From a virus: 34,829 bases of DNA. The position numbers and the translations under genes are program-made. Under the pieces are notes generated by a model. It saw nothing but the letters and a program-made list of their open reading frames with translations. It had not been told where the DNA came from and made no database searches. Shown in pieces: positions 17,055 through 24,281 of this stretch (within the stretch, counting starts at the first letter, position 1; the number at the start of each line of letters is the position of its first letter). Location: positions 1 through 34,829 of the IMG/VR virus record IMGVR_UViG_3300046167_000175; one strand, 5' to 3'.

Positions 17055-17452
17055 TGCGTCCACTCCTGCGGTAAAGTCTTTGGAGTGTACCAATCAAATC
17101 CGTTACGCTCTGCCCAGTCTGACATGCAGTAGTAGCTTCCGTCTTTGCGCTTGGTTGCTGCTGGCATTCTGTTGTTGGGGTTTTGGAACACGAATACCAA
17201 CTCCTCCTCTGGCTTGAGAGCCTTCTTGACATCGACATATTTACGAGCCTCTGGTTTCTCACGGAATCTCCCTTTAGCTTCGATATAATATGTTATACCG
17301 TTAGCCTTGTAAGTAAAGTCAGGATGGTAATGTTTGTGTTGTACGTATGCAACGGCACAAGGGTGGTACTCACATCCCTTAAGCTGCTGCGCTAAGTCCC
17401 ATTCAAGCCACGAGTCGTAGCCTTTCGGAACGTTATCCCTCGTTCGGCGCAT
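17051..17452 (-). CDS. T7 endonuclease I-like Holliday-junction resolvase
   Basis: 133 residues from the ATG at 17452, chosen because AAGGAG lies 9 bases upstream; longer starts run deep into the exonuclease gene. The catalytic set fits T7 gp3: E17 in SWLEWDL, D45 in HPDF, and E58/K60 in YIEAKGRF, followed by a QEWTQ end matching the PAEWIK end of T7 gp3. It would resolve branched DNA before packaging and help degrade host DNA together with the neighbouring exonuclease. It overlaps the exonuclease 3' end by 20 bases. Confidence 0.88.
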   Translation of the reverse strand: MRRTRDNVPKGYDSWLEWDLAQQLKGCEYHPCAVAYVQHKHYHPDFTYKANGITYYIEAKGRFREKPEARKYVDVKKALKPEEELVFVFQNPNNRMPAATKRKDGSYYCMSDWAERNGFDWYTPKTLPQEWTQ

Positions 17453-18119
17453 TCCAGATTTCTCCTTCTTGACGGCGTAGGTATAGTAACCTTGCGTTCT
17501 CAATGACACGCGCTTCGTCGTCATACATTTTGACACACACATCATACATCTCACGTTCAGTTGTGCAGTCAGCCAGTGCTTTCTTAGCCTTGACTGGGCC
17601 TACACCCTTGATACCGATGATGTTATCTGCGCGGTCACCCGTTAGTATTTGTTCATACAAGAAACGACTAGCATCTTCAACGCTAACGTCATAGAAACTC
17701 TGCTTGTTAGGATTGAAGTGCTTGCCAGGAACCTGATCGAAGTCCTTATCGATACTGACAATCAGTGAGTCGTCGTCAGCAGTAGCGGCGATGGCAATCA
17801 AGTCGTCTGCCTCTTCCCCGTCACTGACAACAGCGGCCCACTCGTCTATCAGGTACTGCCTAATAGCAGCAAGGTGCTCAGGCTTTTGCTTGTCTTTCCT
17901 GTTTGCTTTGTAGCCAGCAGTGACTGCGTACTCGTTGCGGAAGTTGCCCTTTCCCGTGAGGTATACACGGTACTCAGGCTCGTCTTCGATGAGGATGTAC
18001 AAGTCGCTGATCAAGTCAGACAGATAAGCACCAGCACTATACGCCGCGTACTCCTCTCTGTCCTCTTGTGACTTGTACGCGCAGCGGTAGGCTACGATGT
18101 CCCCATCGATATGAATCAC
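17433..18119 (-). CDS. 5'-3' exonuclease (FEN/T7 gp6-like)
   Basis: 228 residues from a GTG that overlaps the upstream TGA (GTGA). Metal-binding acids occur in HIDGD (D5, D7), SDGEEADD (E102, E103, D105, D106), SIDKDFD (D124, D126) and TGDRADN (D162, D165), followed by a helix-3turn-helix IKGVGPVKAKKAL at 170-182. This is the flap-endonuclease fold used by phages to remove primers and recycle host DNA. It sits between the SSB-like gene and endonuclease I, a usual T7-like order. Confidence 0.9.
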   Translation of the reverse strand: MIHIDGDIVAYRCAYKSQEDREEYAAYSAGAYLSDLISDLYILIEDEPEYRVYLTGKGNFRNEYAVTAGYKANRKDKQKPEHLAAIRQYLIDEWAAVVSDGEEADDLIAIAATADDDSLIVSIDKDFDQVPGKHFNPNKQSFYDVSVEDASRFLYEQILTGDRADNIIGIKGVGPVKAKKALADCTTEREMYDVCVKMYDDEARVIENARLLYLRRQEGEIWNAPNEG

Positions 18120-18514
18120 AGCGCGTCAGCCTCGTCGATAGTATCATCAACGTACTCAATCATCTTCGTGACCTTGCACTTGATCATGCTTGGGCTGCGG
18201 CCTGTACCTACTGACCAGTCGTAGTAGCCTACAACACAGACTGCTTCGCTACCGTTAGCGATCATAACATCAGCGTCGTACTCAACACCCTGCTCATCTG
18301 TAACGCGCATAGGATTCTTACTCTTCATCGTAATGAAGTAATCCTTTTCGTCACCCTTGTTAGCAGCGGCGATACCCATGTCGTCGAGCGCAGCTACAGC
18401 CTTCTCGCTCAGGTTGCCAAGAACTATCTGGTACTTGTCACTGAACTTATTGAGCTTGTTACGCTCAACCCAGTAGAGTGTACCTTTGATTGTAAGTGGT
18501 TGTGGCTTATCCAT
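18116..18514 (-). CDS. Probable single-stranded DNA-binding protein
   Basis: 132 residues. The core (GTLYWVERNKLNKFSDKYQI, VLGNLSEKAVAALDDMGI, FITMKSKNPM) resembles OB-fold phage SSB-like proteins placed beside exonuclease and polymerase genes. The C-terminal tail is acidic (DDTIDEADAL), as needed for partner binding in gp2.5-type SSBs. It has its own consensus promoter directly upstream and AAAGGA before the ATG, suggesting high expression. Family named by pattern and context only. Confidence 0.65.
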   Translation of the reverse strand: MDKPQPLTIKGTLYWVERNKLNKFSDKYQIVLGNLSEKAVAALDDMGIAAANKGDEKDYFITMKSKNPMRVTDEQGVEYDADVMIANGSEAVCVVGYYDWSVGTGRSPSMIKCKVTKMIEYVDDTIDEADAL

Positions 18515-18545
18515 AATGCTTTCCTTTTTAGTTAACTACCGTAAT

Positions 18546-18574
18546 ATTATAACACGTATTTTAATAGGTGTCAA
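18546..18574 (-). promoter_or_regulatory. Consensus sigma70 promoter for SSB/nuclease operon
   Basis: Leftward TTGACA (18574-18569), exactly 17-base spacer, TATAAT (18551-18546), with TG one base before the -10 and AAAA in the spacer. Transcription would start near 18539, about 25 bases before the SSB-like ATG. The TGA in the -35 box is the stop codon of DNA polymerase. Confidence 0.88.
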
Positions 18575-20211
18575 TGAGTTTCTGCCCATGTCTTACCTAT
18601 CTTGTATTCACCGTCCATTGGACAGCGTAGTTCTAGTACTTCTCCTGCTTTTATGATTGATTCAACCAGTATCCTCCCTACTTCTTCTGCGTGTTCTGGC
18701 TTAGTCTCTACCTGAAACTCGTCGTGTACGTTCGCAACAAATCTGTGCGGCACGTTACAGAGCTTGTCTCCTGCAATGACTAACGCCTGTTTCATGATGA
18801 CTGCGCCACACGATTGTAGCAGTGTGTTCAGTGCAGCATGTTGGTGTCGTATCCATACTCTTCGTCCATCAATTCCGGGTAGGCTTCCTTCTGAAGCAAG
18901 TGACTCAACCTTTCTGACCAGCCTCCCAAAAGCTGGCATGTTTCGTAGGTAAGAATCTCTAGCTCGCTTGCCAGCCTTAGCATTTCCTCCGAGGATAGAT
19001 CCAAGCTTTGAGTCTCCTGCTCCATACAAGAGAGCATAGGTAAAACGCTTTGCATCAGCTCTTGTTGCAAGTCCCGCAGCCTGTTGAGTTGCTGAGTGTA
19101 CATCTCCGTCAAGTAATTCTCTGATGTATTCTTCATCTTTCATGTAGTGTGCTAGGCAGCGTAGCTCCAGACTAGAAGCGTCAGCACCTACCAACACGTT
19201 ACCCTCCTCAACTGTGAAGCATTCCCTGTACGTAGACTCAGACGGTATCTGTGCCATGTTGGGTTTGCTGTGTGTCATGCGCCCAGTAACAGCACCGCAT
19301 GTGTTAACGTAACCGTGTATGCGCGATCCAGAAACTGAGTCGAGCCACGACTTAACCATTGCAATCCTCTTGGAGAGTGTCAGGTACTCCAAGACCAGCG
19401 CAGCCTCAGGGATGTGGCTGACTGTTCCTTAAGGGTTGTCTCATCCACCTTCGGCTTACCTGTCTCAGTGAGTGTCTTCCACGCTGCACCCTTACTTTCA
19501 AGTCTAGCTGCAACCTGTTGCCGTGATCCTGGGTTGAAGACAGTGACCTCTATCCTTGAGCGTCTTCCCAGTTTTCTCAGATACACGCGCTTCCACAATG
19601 GGAGGAAATACCTCTTGTAGTTCATGCTCAATCTCCTTCATACGTTGTTCATGTTGTGTGTGTATGTCACAGCCTAGATTAAAATCAAACGCGAAGCCGT
19701 TAGCGATCTGATCACTGACCATGAAGGCCACTGAATGTTCCAAGTCCTGACAGGCATAGCTGAACTCCTTCTTCTTTAGCTGCTTGGTCAGGTGCTGATG
19801 TACGTGCCACGTTGCACGACAATCCTTCAGACAATACTCAACCATCTCTGGTGTTATGTCCCTGTCGAAGTCCTCAACGTTGAAGTCACCCTTGAGTTCT
19901 TCGCCTGCACGTATAGCCCACTGCTTGAGTGAGTGTCCACCTTCAATGGCTGGGTCAAGTAGTCTACCCATGATCATGGTATCTTCAACGTCACCCTGCC
20001 ACACGAAGTCCCAAACTTCTTCGAGCCTACGCAGATCGAAGCCGATCAGGTTGTGTCCAATCAGTATGTAGATGATACCTGTCAAGGCTTCCTTTAGTTG
20101 CGTAGCGTTGTAACACGCAATACTCTTCCCAGAGTTCGGGAGATACACACCCGCTAGATGTATCTTCGTCCAGTCCAGTGTCGTTTCTAAGTCTACAACT
20201 GCGTATGTCAT
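18571..20211 (-). CDS. polA: Family A DNA polymerase, broken by two frameshifts
   Basis: Starts at ATG 20211 (AGGAG 7 bases upstream). The 3'-5' exonuclease domain shows VVDLETT, IGHNLIGFDLRRL and YCLKDCRATWHVH. The polymerase domain has motif A DASSLELR, motif B RADAKRFTYALLYG and motif C VHDEFQVE. The position equivalent to E. coli F762 is Tyr (codon 19038-19036), typical of virulent phages. The frame is lost twice: near 19549, where one extra base interrupts LKDRVTVFNPGSR, and near 19421-19426, before SHIPEAALVLEYL. Corrected length is about 545 residues, normal for phage PolA. Three segments are otherwise fully conserved, so the breaks are recent or technical. The stop overlaps a promoter -35. 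Confidence 0.9.
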
Positions 20212-20246
20212 TGTCTTGCTCCTGTTGTACAATCCATCGTCCCATC

Positions 20247-20456
20247 TTACTCATTGTAATATTCATCCAGTTCGTCAAACAAGCTGCTGAACTCTGGTAT
20301 GTCAGCCAGTGTCCTTAGATCAGCGCGATCAGAAAAGTTTACATCACCGCCAGCGGATAAGCAACTGCTGCATACGTCGATGAACTCGTCTGTGTTAGAG
20401 CAGCGAAGCGTGGCTTCGTAGTCTGTTAGTTCTATGTCGCAGGCTTTGCATCTCAT
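20247..20456 (-). CDS. Small zinc-ribbon protein
   Basis: 69 residues with CKAC near the N-terminus and C...CSSC around residues 19-32, which could hold one zinc ion, then an acidic C-terminus (ELDEYYNE). ATGA overlap with the primase-helicase stop. It lies between helicase and polymerase, so a replication accessory role is plausible but unproven. Confidence 0.65.
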   Translation of the reverse strand: MRCKACDIELTDYEATLRCSNTDEFIDVCSSCLSAGGDVNFSDRADLRTLADIPEFSSLFDELDEYYNE

Positions 20457-22042
20457 AGTGCATTCTCCTCTTCTGTTAATCGTCCGGTGTCCTCGTTGTA
20501 GACTAGCCTACCTGCTGGCCCTGTCTTCCCGCTGAACCTGTTCTTCAGTACACGTAGCTTGGTAGTGTTCCGTTCTTCTTCGTCCTCTGCCTGACTGTTT
20601 CGCTCTGCTCCTATCACTGCATCGGATAGCTGTGCGATAGCAGCGCTGCCCCGTAGCATGCCGAGACTTGTAGCCGCACCATCCTCCAAAGACTTACCAT
20701 CTGGACGCTTCAAGTGCGACACTAAAAGCAGGGTGATCCGCATCTCCTGAACAAACATACGTAGCTTGGTCATGATCATGTCGATTGCCTTGCGTTCATC
20801 CCCGTTCTGCTGGTCGGAAACCAGGATAGATAGGTGGTCAAGTACAATGAACTGACAGCCCAGACCCTTGACCATGTACCGCATACGTCCCAGCACACGT
20901 TCGATCTCGTTACTACCGAAGGCGTCCCAGAAGAACACTCTGTTCTCGTAGTTGGTGGCGTGGTACACCCTGTCAACCTCCTCCGGTGAGTACTCGCAGT
21001 CGGGTAAGTGTATAGGCTTGTTCATCTCTAGCCCTACAAGGCCCCGTAGTGTGCGCTCAGGCGTTTCTTCTAGGAACATAAGGCCCATGCACCCGTTCGC
21101 GTCTTGCTTTAGCATGGCTACTACAAGCTCTCTGAGGATGGTTGACTTACCAAGACCACTCCCAGCACACAACGTAACCAATTCAGCAGGACGGATTCCG
21201 TATAACATGTTATCAAGTTGACGGAATGGATAAGAGGTAAGGCCCCTGCGTAGTGGTACTTTGATAGCAGCAAGCAACTCACTGGGTCGGACGATACCGT
21301 CAGGCGTGAACACCTCTGACTCCCACCACTGCTTGACGAACTCGCCCTGCTTGCCGTTGATCAGGTACTCGTTAGCATCCTTGCCGTCGGGCATCTTCAT
21401 TATCTTTGCCTTGTTACCGAACAGTTCTGCAACATCGTTCGCTGCGTTCTGTCCTGGATCGTCGCTGTCAAAGCAGATGATAACATTCTCAAAGCTGTTG
21501 AGGTATTCAAACTGATTGCGGCAATCTTTAATGGCAGCTTGCGCTCCGTTGCGTACACTAACAACAGGGTACTTGCTACCGAACATCTGGTATGCCGCCA
21601 TGCAATCGTACTCGCCCTCGGTTATGGTGATGTAACGTCCACCTGAACTGAACAGTTGTTGTCCGAACAGTCTCCCCTTTGTCCAGTCACCCTCCGTGAC
21701 GAAACGTTTATCAGGGTAGCGAACCTTTGCTGCCACGGGTTCGTTGCCTTCATCGTAGTAACCAAACAACACACGATCACCATCGACAATAGCACTGTAC
21801 TTCTCTGCTGTTTCTTTTTGTATACGTCTGTCAATGATAGCACTGTACTTACCTGTCAGTAGCTTGGCGTTGAATTGCTTCTTGGTTTCGGGACGGTGCT
21901 CGTATGATACACCCTGCCAGCCAGCGTCAGACTTGCTACGCTTACCGCATGAGAAACAATACGATGATCCGTCCTCGTTAACAGTCAAACATTTGTGATG
22001 CCCACAGTCGGGGCAACTTTGATGTGTCTTTGCAGTTGTCAT
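20453..22042 (-). CDS. DNA primase-helicase (T7 gp4-like)
   Basis: 529 residues. An N-terminal zinc ribbon (C10, C13, C29, C32) is followed by a Toprim primase core (TEGEYD with E142; FDSDDPGQ with D192 and D194) and a RecA-type DnaB helicase domain with Walker A GSGLGKST (294-301) and Walker B FIVLDH (D402), then an arginine-rich end (KNRFSGKTG). It would unwind DNA and make primers at the fork together with the PolA downstream. Length is normal and no break is seen. Its promoter at 22128-22156 leaves a ~80-base leader; AGAGGA precedes the ATG. Confidence 0.95.
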   Translation of the reverse strand: MTTAKTHQSCPDCGHHKCLTVNEDGSSYCFSCGKRSKSDAGWQGVSYEHRPETKKQFNAKLLTGKYSAIIDRRIQKETAEKYSAIVDGDRVLFGYYDEGNEPVAAKVRYPDKRFVTEGDWTKGRLFGQQLFSSGGRYITITEGEYDCMAAYQMFGSKYPVVSVRNGAQAAIKDCRNQFEYLNSFENVIICFDSDDPGQNAANDVAELFGNKAKIMKMPDGKDANEYLINGKQGEFVKQWWESEVFTPDGIVRPSELLAAIKVPLRRGLTSYPFRQLDNMLYGIRPAELVTLCAGSGLGKSTILRELVVAMLKQDANGCMGLMFLEETPERTLRGLVGLEMNKPIHLPDCEYSPEEVDRVYHATNYENRVFFWDAFGSNEIERVLGRMRYMVKGLGCQFIVLDHLSILVSDQQNGDERKAIDMIMTKLRMFVQEMRITLLLVSHLKRPDGKSLEDGAATSLGMLRGSAAIAQLSDAVIGAERNSQAEDEEERNTTKLRVLKNRFSGKTGPAGRLVYNEDTGRLTEEENAL

Positions 22043-22127
22043 AAGATCCTCTTTAAAGAGACTTAAAAGTTAAAACTATAATAAGTTATATGATTATGTT
22101 TATCTTCTAAGTTAACTCTATAGTAAT

Positions 22128-22156
22128 ATTGTAGCATGTATTTTGCTTGGTGTCAA
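22128..22156 (-). promoter_or_regulatory. Near-consensus sigma70 promoter for primase-helicase
   Basis: Leftward TTGACA (22156-22151), 17-base spacer, TACAAT (22133-22128), with AAAA in the spacer and TG before the -10. It matches the promoter at 18546-18574 well beyond the boxes: TTGACACC, AAAATAC, AATATTAC and a downstream TTAACT are shared. The -35 TGA is the stop of the 30-residue membrane peptide gene. Confidence 0.85.
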
Positions 22157-22245
22157 GCGTCGTTGCTCCACACTGCGACTAACAGCCCAATGATGTAGCC
22201 AATGCCGCAGCCTAGCATTAGGTTAAACAGTTCTGGATCAGTCAT
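22153..22245 (-). CDS. 30-residue single-helix membrane peptide
   Basis: A short frame beginning MTDPELFNLMLGCGIGYIIG and continuing LLVAVWSNDA: an acidic N-terminus and one Gly-containing hydrophobic helix. It overlaps the upstream gene by 8 bases, with a GGGGGAG ribosome site before the ATG, and its stop lies within the next promoter's -35. Function unknown; membrane location predicted. Confidence 0.58.
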   Translation of the reverse strand: MTDPELFNLMLGCGIGYIIGLLVAVWSNDA

Positions 22246-22444
22246 TCTCTGGCTCCCCCTGTGCTATGCCTTCGCGGTACAGTTGGTTAGCTATCTTATC
22301 CACCATGCCATACGCGTTATCGTATGCTAAGGCCACGCCTTGTGATACAGGGTCGCCGTTTAGGCTCATGGTGTTAAGGTCACGCAAGTGTTTGATCTTG
22401 CGCTGAACATCTCTCAGTTTGTGATACGTTTCTAACTGGTTCAT
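22238..22444 (-). CDS. Small helical hypothetical protein
   Basis: 68 residues, helical and charged (YHKLRDVQRKIKHLRDLN), with GAGGAG 8 bases upstream and an ATGA overlap with the interrupted gene before it. No known motif. Confidence 0.65.
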   Translation of the reverse strand: MNQLETYHKLRDVQRKIKHLRDLNTMSLNGDPVSQGVALAYDNAYGMVDKIANQLYREGIAQGEPEND

Positions 22445-22717
22445 TTCGTTTGCTCCTCAAGTCTACGGTACTGGTTACGTGCAATTGATTCTAAGTCCTC
22501 GGCTTGGAACTCATCCAGGTTGTGCTGTATGGCAGCGTACTGGTTGCTTGAGTCTTCATAATATGTCTTATATATTGATCTATAAGATAGTTATTTGTTC
22601 ATAATATAAGACATTATGGTCTAAAAGCACTATAACGTCCAGAGCCTCAGCCCATGTGTACGCGCCACGTTTAAGACTTACGGCTGTAGTAACAGCGGCT
22701 AACATATCATCGGTCAT
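22441..22717 (-). pseudogene. Early gene interrupted by a 43-bp insertion
   Basis: From ATG 22717 (AGGAGG upstream, ATGA overlap with the previous gene) the frame encodes MTDDMLAAVTTAVSLKRGAY and on to NVLYYEQ, then stops at TAG 22580, 45 residues. In another frame, starting at a second copy of the same TATTATGAA, translation resumes as YYEDSSNQYAAIQHNLDEF and ends QTK with an ATGA overlap to the next ATG. Removing 43 bases between the two copies of the direct repeat fuses both halves into one 77-residue protein. The matching overlaps on each side show this was one gene. Product function unknown. Confidence 0.65.
22555..22614. repeat. 43-bp repeat-flanked segment with nested inverted repeats
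   Basis: TTCATAATAT occurs at 22555-22564 and 22598-22607 (43 bases apart). An 11-bp inverted repeat ATGTCTTATAT (22563-22573) / ATATAAGACAT (22604-22614) and a second pair CTTATA (22567-22572) / TATAAG (22581-22586) would fold the segment into a hairpin. Confidence 0.8.
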
Positions 22718-22863
22718 ACGTCCTCCTCTTGTATTTCATAAGACACCCAGCGCCAGTCAAGAGCAAACTCTGCATGGCTCTGCGCGTCACGCTGACAGTC
22801 GAAAGGCCCCTCGGGATCTAGCTCGCCACCGTCACGGTCAAACATCACGACCCAGTACATCAT
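22714..22863 (-). CDS. Small hypothetical protein with MMYWV start
   Basis: 49 residues, MMYWVVMFDRDGGELDPEGP then FDCQRDAQSHAEFALDWRWV. ATGA overlaps on both sides (22860-22863, 22714-22717). Its opening resembles the two upstream genes (MMYYVQYK, MYYVQYK), so it may be a third, diverged member of that tandem family. Function unknown. Confidence 0.62.
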   Translation of the reverse strand: MMYWVVMFDRDGGELDPEGPFDCQRDAQSHAEFALDWRWVSYEIQEEDV

Positions 22864-23102
22864 GCATCCCTCAGTGGCTTAAACTTAGCAAGTACTTTCA
22901 CCTTGCCATTCTTCTTAATCCAAACGATACGATGGTATAGCTTGACGCTATTACGCGCCTCTGGGAAAGCGTAGATCAAAGCCTCGTCTAGGCTGCCGCA
23001 CTTAAGATCGTTGATCCACAGCTTACCATCGTCCTTCAGTTTATATTGTACATAGTACATCATGCATCCCTCAGTGGCTTAAACTTAGCAAGTACTTTCA
23101 CC
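22854..23102. repeat. 49-bp direct repeat, 200 bp apart, marking a gene duplication
   Basis: Bases 22854-22902 and 23054-23102 are identical (they begin AGTACATCATGCATCCCTCA). Each copy covers the last ~13 codons of one gene and the first codons of the next, so the duplicated unit is one whole gene of 200 bp. The identity points to recent duplication or gene conversion. Confidence 0.9.
22860..23063 (-). CDS. Small hypothetical protein, intact copy of a tandem duplication
   Basis: 67 residues, MMYYVQYKLKDDGKLWIND and so on, ending VKVLAKFKPLRDA. Its 3' end and the upstream gene's 3' end are identical over about 49 bp (see the repeat entry). A basic C-terminal half with a KNGKVKVLAKF strand suggests a small beta-rich protein; no family recognised. 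Overlaps neighbours by ATGA. Confidence 0.65.
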   Translation of the reverse strand: MMYYVQYKLKDDGKLWINDLKCGSLDEALIYAFPEARNSVKLYHRIVWIKKNGKVKVLAKFKPLRDA

Positions 23103-23267
23103 CCGCCACCCTTTTTTGTCGTCAGAACCCTATGTGGGACACATGTGAGTGTTCCGCGCTTCCGCTATGGCATACGCTAGCGCCGCTTCTAGGCTATCGA
23201 GCTCCTTATCAATAACCCACTGGTCATTGCCGCCCACTCCCACCGCCTTATATTGTACGTAATACAT
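23060..23267 (-). pseudogene. Frameshifted paralogue of the 22860-23063 gene
   Basis: From ATG 23267 (TAATG overlap) the frame reads MYYVQYKAVGVGGNDQWVID through AEARNT and stops at 23130 after 45 residues. One base forward it continues as HRVLTTKKGGGVKVLAKF to KPLRDA, aligning residue for residue with the paralogue (HRIVWIKKNGKVKVLAKF). A single extra base near 23150 explains the break. Its intended TGA at 23060-23062 overlaps the next ATG, as in intact genes. Confidence 0.72.
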
Positions 23268-23479
23268 TATGCATTCTCCTGTCCGTAGAATCGGTTAGCT
23301 TTATCAAGCTCTTCACTAAATAAGAGATGAGAAAACCCTAAGTCTGGGTCATCTAGAAGGTGCATTAGATCACAGATCAAGTCACCCACAACCTCGACAT
23401 CATCACCATTTGGCATGTGATTGTTAAACGCTCTCAGTGCGACAAGCGCGGCCTCCGCCCTAAGTTTATTATTCATCAT
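23267..23479 (-). CDS. Small acidic hypothetical protein
   Basis: 70 residues with a VVGDLICDLMHLLDDPDLGF segment; small phage proteins with a DLxxDLMHxxD pattern are common in early clusters, function unknown. ATGA overlap upstream, TAATG downstream. Confidence 0.65.
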   Translation of the reverse strand: MMNNKLRAEAALVALRAFNNHMPNGDDVEVVGDLICDLMHLLDDPDLGFSHLLFSEELDKANRFYGQENA

Positions 23480-23718
23480 GCGTCCCTCATTGCGTCATAC
23501 GCTCCGTCTGCTCCGTCATCATCGCGGTACATATCGCAAGCCTCATCTAGTAGCTCATCAAGTACAGAGTCCGACACAAGAGCAGCAAGGTGTACCTCAT
23601 CATTGATGTAGATCAGCGATGTACTAAGATCCGCTTCCAACTCCCCGTCGTACTCCCGAACGTCTACGTGTGCCTCATACAAGACACCCTCAATAGTAAC
23701 CTTAGCTAAATAATCCAT
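23476..23718 (-). CDS. Acidic hypothetical protein
   Basis: 80 residues. A beta-rich N-terminus (LAKVTIEGVLYEAHVDV) is followed by a very acidic C-terminal half (DELLDEACDMYRDDDGADG). The charge could mimic DNA, as in several phage anti-restriction proteins, but nothing specific supports that here. Overlaps both neighbours. Confidence 0.62.
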   Translation of the reverse strand: MDYLAKVTIEGVLYEAHVDVREYDGELEADLSTSLIYINDEVHLAALVSDSVLDELLDEACDMYRDDDGADGAYDAMRDA

Positions 23719-23918
23719 TATGCAATCTCCTCTCGTTCTGCTACTCGAAGCGTGACACCTACGTACTCGGACGCATGTTTTAACGCTTGGTAGCGCCCGT
23801 CATAATAGCTTGATAGATGCGGCAAACCTCGACATACCCTAGCTCTTCTCAGGTTGTACGCTGCCTCCTTTCTGAAATAGGCGATGTCTTTTTTGATTCT
23901 GTCTACAGTGTTATTCAT
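23718..23918 (-). CDS. Basic hypothetical protein
   Basis: 66 residues from the ATG at 23918 (GGAGG 8 bases upstream; an in-frame TTG further back has no ribosome site). Lys/Arg-rich helical N-terminus (RIKKDIAYFRKEAAYNLRRA), ending REEIA. Family not recognised. Confidence 0.62.
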   Translation of the reverse strand: MNNTVDRIKKDIAYFRKEAAYNLRRARVCRGLPHLSSYYDGRYQALKHASEYVGVTLRVAEREEIA

Positions 23919-23922
23919 TTTC

Positions 23923-24147
23923 CTAACCTCCAAAGCTGTGTTCAAAATGAAAGTCTGTATTGCCAGCAGCCCATTGCTCTATCGTTTCAAGCCACTGCCT
24001 CCCTACTGCGCCGTTTGATTCTACGTACCAAACCATTTGAAAGCTACAGTCTTCAGGTGCCTGACTGTGGTAGCAGCGCTGTACTTCAAACCTTGTTAAC
24101 TCGCTACCATACTTATTCGCCAGTGCTTTTTCTATTACATTTTTCAT
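23923..24147 (-). CDS. Hypothetical protein
   Basis: 74 residues from ATG 24147, chosen over an upstream GTG because GGAGG lies 8 bases before it and it shares ATGA with the membrane peptide gene. Contains FEVQRCYHSQAPEDCSFQMV and a Trp-rich C-terminal half. Its 3' end carries the GGAGG for the next gene. Confidence 0.62.
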   Translation of the reverse strand: MKNVIEKALANKYGSELTRFEVQRCYHSQAPEDCSFQMVWYVESNGAVGRQWLETIEQWAAGNTDFHFEHSFGG

Positions 24148-24221
24148 TTGCCTACCCTCCACGGGAACATTGTTAAAAGAATACTAACCCAAACCAAACA
24201 CCATATCAATTCATCTTGCAT
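24144..24221 (-). CDS. 25-residue single-helix membrane peptide
   Basis: MQDELIWCLVWVSILLTMFP then WRVGK: an acidic start, one Trp-rich hydrophobic helix and a basic end, giving a probable N-out/C-in topology. GAGG lies 5-9 bases before the ATG, and the TGA overlaps the next ATG. Function unknown. Confidence 0.52.
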   Translation of the reverse strand: MQDELIWCLVWVSILLTMFPWRVGK

Positions 24222-24280
24222 AACTTCCTCGCTTTTCGTCGGTAGTGTGAACGTAACAGCTCTGCTTTTATGTCTGACAT
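24206..24280 (-). CDS. Possible 24-residue basic peptide
   Basis: MSDIKAELLRSHYRRKARKL then CKMN. The ATG is one base after the methyltransferase stop, and the frame overlaps the membrane peptide by 16 bases. No clear ribosome site, so expression would depend on reinitiation. Plausible but weakly supported. Confidence 0.4.
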   Translation of the reverse strand: MSDIKAELLRSHYRRKARKLCKMN

Positions 24281-24281
24281 A

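Noticed and set aside
22490-22560. 22-residue frame starting MKTQATS at the second repeat copy
   Set aside because: It is out of frame with the continuing conserved-looking part and stops quickly; better explained as a by-product of the 43-bp insertion.
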